The position numbers were made by a program, and so were the translations under genes. A stretch of DNA of 8,056 nucleotides from positions 1-8,056 of the forward strand of contig CAMEUC010000052.1 of NCBI GenBank assembly GCA_945937855.1, in the 5' to 3' direction. This document shows positions 1 through 5,910 of this stretch, piece by piece. The notes under the pieces were generated by a model. It worked only from the letters and a program-made list of their open reading frames with translations. It ran no database searches and was not told where the DNA came from. Numbering within the stretch: position 1 is the stretch's first letter; every line of letters begins with the position of its first letter. The stretch comes from an uncultured Clostridium sp. (GTDB lineage: Bacteria; Bacillota; Clostridia; TANB77; CAG-508).

Positions 1-2
1 GC

Positions 3-50
3 GTATGCCTTGGAGAGTTTGATCTTTTAAAAAAATCATACAAAAGGTAG
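3..50 (+). other. Possible 3' end of an upstream gene (unresolved)
   Basis: An open frame enters from the left edge and ends at a TAG at 48-50, giving a C-terminus VCLGEFDLLKKSYKR. The two AT-rich hairpins just downstream would fit the end of a transcription unit. Fifteen codons are too few to establish coding. A second + frame (ending at 28-30) and a minus-strand frame starting at the ATG near 38 and running off the edge are also open. I cannot name a product. Confidence 0.2.
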
Positions 51-70
51 GCTGAAAAGCAGTGACACAC

Positions 71-131
71 AAATTACAATTTATTTTATTTTTTGTAATT
101 TTTTTAAAAATATTCGTTTTTGAATATTTTT
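71..131 (+). terminator. Two tandem AT-rich hairpins, weak terminator-like
   Basis: AAATTACAA (71-79) pairs perfectly with TTGTAATTT (93-101) and is followed by TTTT. Immediately after it, AAAAATATTC (106-115) pairs with GAATATTTTT (122-131) across a 6-base loop and runs into more T. The stems carry almost no GC, so termination efficiency is doubtful. They lie where an upstream + strand unit would end, before the promoter of the gene at 212. Confidence 0.4.
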
Positions 132-158
132 TGAATTTTTGAAAATAATATTTATAGA
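131..158 (+). promoter_or_regulatory. Putative sigma-A promoter for the membrane protein gene
   Basis: TTGAAT (131-136) and TATAGA (153-158) are separated by 16 bases, about 54 bases upstream of the ATG at 212. The region is very AT-rich, so chance matches are likely. This is the best-spaced pair upstream of the gene. Confidence 0.4.
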
Positions 159-211
159 TAGCTTGATTTAAAAGCATTTTTATATACATTTTATAGAAAG
201 GGGAAATTATT

Positions 212-586
212 ATGAATAACGATTCACATGCTCGAAGCAATAATGGAACTAGTACAGTGTGGCAAATAGTAGGTCGTTTAATTACTGCTGCTATTGTTTT
301 AGCTATAACTGCTTTCTTTACTCCAGGTTTTTCTATTCGTAATTTCTGGGCTTTAGCTTTAGCTGCTGTTGTACTTACTGTTTTAGATTATTTAATAATT
401 AAATTCACTGGACTAAATGCATCACCTTTTGGTAAAGGTTTCGTTGGTTTCATTCTTTCTGCTGTTATTCTTTATGTTACACAGTATTTTGTAGCTGGAT
501 ATTCTATTTCTTGGCTAGCTGCAATAATTGGTGCTTTAATCTATGGTATTGTTGATTATTTAATACCTGGCAACCAAGAAATGTAA
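212..586 (+). CDS. Small four-helix membrane protein, phage holin family (superfamily IV-like)
   Basis: The product has 124 residues. A polar N-terminus (1-16) is followed by four hydrophobic segments at about 18-37, 45-65, 76-96 and 99-118, and a short polar tail. This matches the chromosomal 'phage holin family' (Phage_holin_4_2-type) proteins common in Clostridia, whose function is not known and which are usually not part of a prophage. No lysin or phage gene is nearby. The protein is internally duplicated: FFTPGFSI followed by a hydrophobic helix ending LDYLI (35-62) parallels YFVAGYSI followed by a helix ending VDYLI (92-117), so it looks like a duplicated two-helix hairpin. The start is supported by a GAAAGGGG ribosome site at 196-203. 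The gene stands alone, convergent with the minus-strand genes, and ends in the shared terminator. Calling it a holin in the lytic sense would be over-interpretation. Confidence 0.8.
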   Translation: MNNDSHARSNNGTSTVWQIVGRLITAAIVLAITAFFTPGFSIRNFWALALAAVVLTVLDYLIIKFTGLNASPFGKGFVGFILSAVILYVTQYFVAGYSISWLAAIIGALIYGIVDYLIPGNQEM

Positions 587-626
587 AAAAAACCGATATA
601 GATTTTTTAATCTATATCGGTTTTTT
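587..626. terminator. Strong bidirectional rho-independent terminator
   Basis: A perfect palindrome: the 14-base arm AACCGATATAGATT (591-604) and its complement (609-622) surround a TTTT loop. The flanking A-run (587-590) and T-run (623-626) extend the pairing. Both strands therefore give a stem followed by a T-tract. It sits between the stop of the + strand gene (586) and the stop of the minus-strand WG-repeat gene (639), terminating both convergent units. Confidence 0.95.
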
Positions 627-638
627 CTTTATCTTTTA

Positions 639-1844
639 TTAATGTACATTAACTGTAATTTTATTTAATAAATTTACATAATTTTCTAAAAATGCTTTTT
701 GAGTTTCTGTTTCTACAATATAATAAACTGTTTCATCATCAGTTGCAGAATAAATTCCTTTTAAAGTAGTATCTATTATTGTATCACCAGTTTCTAATTC
801 AATTAATCCATATTTTCCATCTTTACATACTACAATTGATTCTGGAATATTTTCATTTAATTCAGGTACAATTAATGTGTAATTTATTTCTCTTTCTTTA
901 TTTTCTGGATATCCTATAGAATCATATTCAATTTCATTTAAAATTTTTCCTTCTTCTGTCATAATTCCATACTTATCTAATTTTTCTACTTTATATAATA
1001 ATGGAGTATAATTTAATATTTCTATACTATCATATTGCAAATTAACTTTTGTTTTACTATCTTTTGTTATAATACCAAATTTATCATTTGTGTTTGAAAC
1101 TATAAAGTCTCCTGTGTATTCACAAAATGTAATATTATTATATTTATTTCCTATTATTTCTTCTCCATTTAAATTAGTTACTCCATATTTGCCATCTTTA
1201 TTTATAATTCTATAGTTATATGATAGTGCTTTTATATTTTCTACGTTATCACTAATAGTAATATTTTCTGTCTTTAAATTTTCAGCTGTTTGTGCAATTA
1301 AATATTCACCAGACATTATTATTGTTTCATTATTTTTTTGCGAGTAGCTAACAATTAAATTCATCGCCTTAGGCAAATCATCTAAACTAATATATAAACT
1401 ATCATCACCTTGTATTATTGGTTTTTGTATATCATAGTACTCATAATCTGTATTACTATCTTCTTTTGTTTTATATATTTTTTTTGAATCTGCAAAGAAT
1501 TGTATTATGTTCATTTTATTATCTATATATCCTTGTTTTTGATCTTCTCCTGGTATTTTAAATTCTCCATTTTTATAATTATATCCTAATTCATTACATA
1601 ATAATCTTAATGATATATATTTGTCTCCATTTTCTGTTGTAAATAATTTTAAGTTTTCTTGTGCTGTTTTTTTACCATTTATAGAAATTGTATATGCTTT
1701 ATTTTCGCCTTGTGAAGATAAATATACTATTGATGCCCCTATAATTAAACATAAAACTACTGATATTATTAATAAAGTTAATACCACCTTTTGCCCTGTT
1801 GATTGTTTCTTTTTTTTGTTATTATTATCTTGTAATAAATCCAT
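639..1844 (-). CDS. Membrane-anchored stalk-domain / WG-repeat protein
   Basis: 401 residues from the ATG at 1844, preferred over an in-frame TTG at 1859 because GGAGG at 1851-1855 lies six bases upstream of the ATG. A lysine-rich cytoplasmic N-terminus (10-19) precedes one transmembrane helix at about 19-42, so the rest should be extracytoplasmic. Residues ~50-180 look like the copper-amine-oxidase-N-like 'stalk' domain of Clostridia (ISINGK, YISLRLLCNELGY, YISLDDLPKAM). Residues ~210-380 carry four degenerate WG-type repeats, with KYGV (219), KFGI (255), KYGI (291) and KYGL (344), each in a beta-rich unit of the type 'IINKDGKYG..N..GEEII..KY'. Both domains are usually taken as envelope or binding modules; no catalytic motif is visible and the function is unknown. 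It is the last gene of the string, 11 bases after tgt, with its ribosome site overlapping the tgt end, so it is probably co-transcribed with tgt. Confidence 0.8.
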   Translation of the reverse strand: MDLLQDNNNKKKKQSTGQKVVLTLLIISVVLCLIIGASIVYLSSQGENKAYTISINGKKTAQENLKLFTTENGDKYISLRLLCNELGYNYKNGEFKIPGEDQKQGYIDNKMNIIQFFADSKKIYKTKEDSNTDYEYYDIQKPIIQGDDSLYISLDDLPKAMNLIVSYSQKNNETIIMSGEYLIAQTAENLKTENITISDNVENIKALSYNYRIINKDGKYGVTNLNGEEIIGNKYNNITFCEYTGDFIVSNTNDKFGIITKDSKTKVNLQYDSIEILNYTPLLYKVEKLDKYGIMTEEGKILNEIEYDSIGYPENKEREINYTLIVPELNENIPESIVVCKDGKYGLIELETGDTIIDTTLKGIYSATDDETVYYIVETETQKAFLENYVNLLNKITVNVH

Positions 1845-1855
1845 TATATCCCTCC

Positions 1856-2983
1856 TCAATCTTTTGTATAACCATATTTTTTATAAAATTCATTTTTAAA
1901 GTTTAGTAAATTATCATTCTTTATTTCTATTCTAACTCTTTCCATGAGTTTAGTCAAGAACCTTAGGTTATGAATTGATAATAATCTTACTCCTAAAATT
2001 TCATTTGCTTTTATTAAGTGCCTTATATATGCTCTTGTATAATTTTTACAAGTATAACAATCACATTCTTCATCTAATGGTCTCCAATCTCTTTCATATG
2101 TTGCATTTCTAACAACCACTTTACCATTCCATGTCATTGCTGTTCCATTTCTGGCAATTCTAGTTGGAAGAACACAATCGCACATATCAATTCCAGCAAT
2201 TGCTGCTTCTATTAAATAATCTGGTGAGCCTACTCCCATTAAATATCTTGGCTTATCTTTTGGCATTAAAGGCGTAGTATATCTTAGTATTCTTAAGAAT
2301 TCTTCTTTAGGCTCCCCTACACTTATTCCACCTATTGCATATCCAGGAAAATCTAGTTTTATTAAATCCTCTGCTGATTTTTTTCTTAAATCTTCATAAA
2401 ATCCACCTTGTATTATTCCAAATAATCCTTGGTCTTTCCTTTTTTGAGCTTCTTTACATCTTATAGCCCATCTAGTTGTTCTTTCCATTGAATTTTTTGT
2501 ATATTCATATGTTGATGGATATGGGCAACATTCGTCAAAAGACATTATTATATCTGCACCAAGATTTTCTTCTATTTCCATTACTTTTTCTGGAGAGAAA
2601 AAGTGTCTACTTCCATCTAAATGTGATTTAAATTCTACACCTTCTTCAGAAATTGTTCTTAAATCACTTAAACTAAATACTTGGAATCCTCCACAGTCTG
2701 TTAGAATTGGCCTGTCCCAATTCATAAATTTATGTAATCCTCCTGCTTCTTTTACAATCTTGTCCCCTGGTCTTAAATATAAATGATATGTGTTTGAAAG
2801 TATTATTTGTGCTTTTACTTCTTCTTTTAATTCTTCAGGTGTTAATGATTTTACTGTTGCTTGTGTTCCAACTGGCATAAATATTGGTGTTTCTATATCT
2901 CCGTGTGGAGTGTGCACTATTCCTCTTCTTGCTCCTGTTTGTTTGTCTTCATGTAATAGTTCGTATGTTATTGCTGGTTTCAT
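1856..2983 (-). CDS. tgt: tRNA-guanine transglycosylase (preQ1-type)
   Basis: 375 residues, full family length. Tgt exchanges guanine-34 of tRNA-Asp, -Asn, -His and -Tyr (GUN anticodons) for preQ1 in queuosine biosynthesis. Family motifs are intact: TDCGGFQVFSL with D96 (general acid/base), SFDECCPYP with D150, GGISVGEP (218-225), and CDCVLPTR with D269 as the nucleophile. The zinc site is C307-x-C309-x2-C312 with H338 in LLSIHNL. C152 and V222 occupy the positions that in well-studied bacterial enzymes accompany preQ1 rather than queuine specificity. With queA just upstream, a preQ1 route is inferred. ATG at 2983 is preceded by GGGAG. A TATAAT-like hexamer on the minus strand (3003-3008) has no convincing -35, so expression is probably from the upstream genes. 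The structured element at 3023-3124 forms most of its leader. Confidence 0.97.
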   Translation of the reverse strand: MKPAITYELLHEDKQTGARRGIVHTPHGDIETPIFMPVGTQATVKSLTPEELKEEVKAQIILSNTYHLYLRPGDKIVKEAGGLHKFMNWDRPILTDCGGFQVFSLSDLRTISEEGVEFKSHLDGSRHFFSPEKVMEIEENLGADIIMSFDECCPYPSTYEYTKNSMERTTRWAIRCKEAQKRKDQGLFGIIQGGFYEDLRKKSAEDLIKLDFPGYAIGGISVGEPKEEFLRILRYTTPLMPKDKPRYLMGVGSPDYLIEAAIAGIDMCDCVLPTRIARNGTAMTWNGKVVVRNATYERDWRPLDEECDCYTCKNYTRAYIRHLIKANEILGVRLLSIHNLRFLTKLMERVRIEIKNDNLLNFKNEFYKKYGYTKD

Positions 2984-3022
2984 TATTTTTTCTCCCTTAT
3001 TTATTATATTACCCTTAAGTCC

Positions 3023-3124
3023 GCTAAATCTCGTCGGGATTTGATTTTTCTTTTTTCAGGCTCCTCTAAGTAATCCCTACTCAGATTCTCCTAAAAAAAG
3101 AAAAATGAAACCCCTGCGTTTGGG
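3023..3124. repeat. Dispersed structured element, copy A (5' of tgt)
   Basis: The outer ends are nearly identical to the element at 5750-5890: GCTAAATCTCGTCGGG (3023-3038) and CCCTGCGTTTGG (3112-3123). Inside them, 3036-3056 pairs with 3094-3114 over 21 positions: 19 Watson-Crick, one G-U in the minus-strand RNA, and one mismatch. The core contains a second hairpin, TCTAAGTA (3065-3072) with TACTCAGA (3078-3085), around ATCCC. It lies between queA and tgt, ending about 40 bases before the tgt start. The helix sequence is unrelated to copy B, yet pairing is kept. I do not recognise it as a known riboswitch or ribozyme; it could be a structured RNA, an mRNA processing hairpin, or a hairpin-mobilised repeat. 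Confidence 0.8.
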
Positions 3125-3146
3125 TACTTTACGGCATAAAGTAAAT

Positions 3147-4187
3147 TTAGCTTATAAGCATTGCATCTCCAAATGAAAAAAATCTGTATTTTTCTTCTAC
3201 TGCTGTTTCATAGGCCTTCATTATAAAATCTTTTCCAGCTAATGCTGATACTAGCATTATTAGTGTAGATTCTGGTAAATGGAAGTTTGTAATTAAGTTA
3301 TTAATACATTTAAATTTATATCCCGGATAAATAAAAATACTTGTATCTCCTTCTGTTTCTTTTAACATTCCATTTTCGTCTGCAACTGTTTCTAGTACTC
3401 TACAAGAGGTTGTCCCAACTGCAATTACTCTGTGTCCATTTTTCTTTGCTCTATTTATTTTGTCTGCCTCTTCTTGTTTTATATAAAAATGTTCTGTATG
3501 CATGTTGTGTTCTTCGATATTCTCAACTTTTACAGGTCTAAATGTTCCAATTCCTACATGCAAAGTTACTTTTGCTATTTCTACTCCCTTTTCCTTTATC
3601 TTTTCTAGTAATTCTGGTGTAAAATGTAAACCTGCTGTCGGAGCTGCTGCTGAACCCTCATGTTTTGCATATACAGTTTGGTATCTATCTTTATCTTTTA
3701 ACTTTTCTGTTATATATGGTGGTAGTGGCATTAAACCTATTTGGTCTAATATTTCATTAAAAATTCCTTCATAATAAAATTTTACTTTTCTATTACCATT
3801 TTCTAGCATTTCTAATATTTCAGCTTGAAGTAATCCTTCTCCAAAATTTACTTTTACTCCGGTTTTCAATTTTTTCCCTGGTCTTACCATTACCTCCCAA
3901 ATGTCTTTTTCTATTTGTTTTAAAAGTAAAAATTCTACATGGGCTGGTTCGTGTTCATTTGTTTCATTTATTTTTACTCCATAAAGTCTGGCTGGTATTA
4001 CTTTTGTGTTATTTATTACTAAGCAGTCACCTGGTTCTAAATAATCTATTATATTTTTAAATGTTTTATGTTCTATTGTTTGTGTTTCTCTATTTAAAAC
4101 CATTAATCTAGATTCGTCTCTATTTTTTAACGGATGTTGTGCTATTAATTCCTTTGGCAAGTTATAATTAAAATCTGATACTTTCAT
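3147..4187 (-). CDS. queA: S-adenosylmethionine:tRNA ribosyltransferase-isomerase
   Basis: 346 residues, full family length. QueA transfers and isomerises the ribose of S-adenosylmethionine onto preQ1-34 in tRNA, giving epoxyqueuosine, the step after Tgt. Characteristic blocks are present in order: MKVSDFNYNLPKELIAQHP (1-19), GDCLVINNTKVIPARLYG (53-70), HEGSAAAPTAGLHFT (176-190), HVGIGTFRPV (210-219), VGTTSCRVLE (257-266), and NFHLPESTLIMLVSALAG (301-318) with the C-terminal YRFFSFGDAMLI. The ATG at 4187 has an AAGGGA site about five bases upstream. It follows the metalloprotease gene by 17 bases and precedes tgt by 163 bases containing structured element A. The queA-tgt order is common in Firmicutes. 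No preQ1 riboswitch is seen. Confidence 0.97.
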   Translation of the reverse strand: MKVSDFNYNLPKELIAQHPLKNRDESRLMVLNRETQTIEHKTFKNIIDYLEPGDCLVINNTKVIPARLYGVKINETNEHEPAHVEFLLLKQIEKDIWEVMVRPGKKLKTGVKVNFGEGLLQAEILEMLENGNRKVKFYYEGIFNEILDQIGLMPLPPYITEKLKDKDRYQTVYAKHEGSAAAPTAGLHFTPELLEKIKEKGVEIAKVTLHVGIGTFRPVKVENIEEHNMHTEHFYIKQEEADKINRAKKNGHRVIAVGTTSCRVLETVADENGMLKETEGDTSIFIYPGYKFKCINNLITNFHLPESTLIMLVSALAGKDFIMKAYETAVEEKYRFFSFGDAMLIS

Positions 4188-4204
4188 TTTTATCCCTTCT
4201 ATTT

Positions 4205-5537
4205 TTATAGTACTGATAATATTACATTTGCTAATGATTTTATTTCCTCTAATATATTTTGTGGTTCTTTATTAAATTCTATTTCTACAGAATATTTGAA
4301 ATCAGACTCATGTACTGGTTTTAAAGTATATGTTATCTCATTTAAACCAACATATTCTTTTGTTGTTTCATCTAGTATTTTACAATTCATATAATCCTCA
4401 TACCAATTTTTTAAGCCAATTAATCTTTCTTCTTTATATCCATATTTCTCATAATCATGTAATGCAGGTATTTCATACCCATCTTCTACTAAATTCCTTT
4501 CTAATGTATGTAAAAACTCATGAATAAAAACTTCCTCTGGAAATGTATTTATTCTATATTCATATTGATATGTATAGTCATTTTTTACATTAGACATCCT
4601 TATATTAGAGAAACCAATTCCGTATAAGTCCATACTTCCGAAGTCCTATCCAATCTTTTACTGGTATTTCTTTTTCAGTTGTCCCCATTCTTAATGTAGC
4701 AAAAATATAATCATATTCATTGTTTAAAACAATATCTTCTATCATATGATTTATATCATACGGATCAATATAATATCCATGCTCATCTGAATATGAAATT
4801 GTAGTAATAGGCTCATCTATCTCATATATTTCATAGCTAAGTTTCATTTTTCCATTGCTTAGACTATTACATGATGTTTTAAATCTTTGCATATTACTTT
4901 TTACACTTTCAATATCAGACATAGTCATTGAGAAATTCATTCTTTCCCCATTTATTTCTACATCTATATTTTTAAAAATAAAACATGCAAATTTCCAATT
5001 TGAATCTTCTGATTTTATTCCTTTTTCTAATTTAAAATCTGAAAACCAAGCAGTCCCCGCTGCAGTTCCAGTATTTCCACCCAATCTAAAACCAATTTTT
5101 AAATTTGTCCTATTTTTGGAATCAAATAATAATTCTATTGTCTGCCAATCTTCTGTTCCAACAATACTTTTAGAAATTTCTGGCTGTTCTATTATTGAAA
5201 TATTTGCCCCTCCATCTGTATTAACTTTAGATGGCACAACATTTTCTGTTTTTACTTTACAAGAAATTTTATAGACGGTATTTGGTTCTACTTCTATTTC
5301 TTTATAAAAAGCTGCATCATTTTGCTCGGGAGAAACTATTTTATAACTATTTTCTTCGTTATACTTTATGTCCATGTCTCTATTAAATTTAGATATTCCC
5401 ATAGTAGCTTCTGCTTTTACGAAACCATTAAAATAATTTAATTTAAATATTCCAAATAATTTATAAATTGCAAATAATAAAATTATTATAAATATCCATG
5501 AAAAAATCTTTGAAACAATCGATTTTTCTTTTTTCAT
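4205..5537 (-). CDS. Membrane-anchored putative zinc metalloprotease, split by a +1 frameshift
   Basis: The gene is 1333 bases (3n+1). The first frame (5537 down to a TAA at 4605-4607) gives 310 residues; the second frame runs through to 4205. Skipping one C at the CGG at 4638-4640 joins them as WIGL-GSMDLYGIGFSN, a 443-residue protein. A transmembrane anchor at about 12-32 is followed by a region at ~80-175 that resembles a jelly-roll carbohydrate-binding module (EPNTVYKISCKVKTENV to AWFSDFKLEKG). A C-terminal domain carries HEFLH (H339, E340, H343), an HExxH zinc-protease signature, inside FIHEFLHTLERN; HDYEKYGY about 20 residues later may give another ligand. The extracytoplasmic protease role is inferred from HExxH and topology only; the exact family is not recognised. 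The metal site lies wholly after the shift, so the zero-frame product cannot be a protease. The ATG at 5537 is preceded by AAGGTGAA overlapping the DUF951 stop. The gap to queA is 17 bases. Confidence 0.7.
4635..4646 (-). other. +1 frameshift site in the metalloprotease gene (CTT CGG A)
   Basis: Minus-strand zero-frame codons are ATA GGA CTT CGG AAG. Skipping the C of CGG (4638-4640) gives CTT then GGA AGT ATG GAC, reading Leu-Gly-Ser-Met-Asp and entering the frame of the HExxH domain. Layout and base context match the gltX site at 7070-7072. CTT CGG A resembles in form the yeast Ty1 site CUU AGG C, where a rare arginine codon in the A site promotes +1 slippage. It could instead be a mutation or an assembly error. 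Confidence 0.7.
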
Positions 5538-5549
5538 ATGTTCTTCACC

Positions 5550-5726
5550 TTAATTGACTTTCTTTTTTATTTTTTTTAATGCTTCTGGTCTTTGTAGCAT
5601 TATAACATGCCCACAACCTTGGCATCTAAATTTAAAATCTACACCTATTCTGGTTATTTCCCAATATTTACTACCACATGGATGTGGTTTTTTGAATTCT
5701 ACAATATCGCCTATTTTATATTCCAT
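5550..5726 (-). CDS. DUF951 family small protein (YyzM-like)
   Basis: 58 residues from the ATG at 5726: MEYKIGDIVEFKKPHPCGSK at the start, then YWEITRIGVDFKFRCQGCGH and a basic C-terminus. This is the DUF951 pattern: an N-terminal beta-rich segment with the conserved KKPHPCGS motif, C17, and a C35-x2-C38 pair that could bind a metal together with C17. No function is established for the family. The frame is open upstream as far as 5909, giving 119 codons, but that extension runs through the structured element and has no family resemblance. The start at 5726 has an AGAAGGA ribosome site six bases upstream and gives the normal family length. The gene lies between gltX and the metalloprotease gene; its stop is 12 bases from the latter's start. 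Confidence 0.9.
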   Translation of the reverse strand: MEYKIGDIVEFKKPHPCGSKYWEITRIGVDFKFRCQGCGHVIMLQRPEALKKIKKKVN

Positions 5727-5749
5727 ATTGATTCCTTCTTTTGACGCCT

Positions 5750-5890
5750 GCCAAATCTCGTCGGGGTTTATATATTTTAAATCGCTCATTGCTTCCCACC
5801 GGCGCTGTAACAAGGCTTCGCCTTTAACAGCCCACGGCGGTCCCCACGGAACAATTCGCTTCTTAAAATATACAAAACCCTGCGTTTGGC
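5750..5890. repeat. Dispersed structured element, copy B (5' of DUF951 gene)
   Basis: Its termini GCCAAATCTCGTCGGG (5750-5765) and CCCTGCGTTTGG (5878-5889) match copy A except for one base in the left end. CCAAA and TTTGG can pair at the base. 5763-5780 pairs with 5863-5880 over 18 positions: 16 Watson-Crick, one G-U in the minus-strand RNA, one mismatch. The GC-rich core continues as an interrupted hairpin with CTGT (5805-5808)/ACAG (5827-5830) and AAGGC (5812-5816)/GCCTT (5820-5824), which on the minus strand closes a GAA triloop, the very stable GCGAAGC mini-hairpin. It sits between gltX and the DUF951 gene, in the same orientation as copy A, about 23 bases before the DUF951 start. Confidence 0.8.
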
Positions 5891-5910
5891 TATTGTATAT
5901 TTTTATCATA

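Noticed and set aside
11..24. TGGAGAGTTTGATC resembles the 5' end of 16S rRNA
   Set aside because: The match stops at once; the expected CTGGCTCAG does not follow and the next bases are an A/T run. Probably chance, or at most a tiny relic.
1845..1859. TTG start at 1859 for the WG-repeat protein
   Set aside because: The GGAGG at 1851-1855 lies inside that extension and is ideally placed for the ATG at 1844.
3127..3141. CTTTA/TAAAG hairpin just after queA as a terminator
   Set aside because: Only five mostly AT pairs and no T-tract. It would not stop transcription into tgt.
2984..3146. preQ1 riboswitch ahead of tgt
   Set aside because: No preQ1-I-like compact hairpin with an A-rich tail is seen. 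The structured element there also occurs before a gene unrelated to queuosine.
4855..5274. 139-codon + strand ORF, and other + strand ORFs opposite the minus-strand genes
   Set aside because: They lie antisense to well-recognised genes, have no ribosome sites or family resemblance, and reflect the base bias of the opposite strand.
5727..5909. N-terminal extension of the DUF951 ORF to 119 codons
   Set aside because: It runs through structured element B, lacks a ribosome site near 5909, and makes the protein twice the family length. The ATG at 5726 is well supported.
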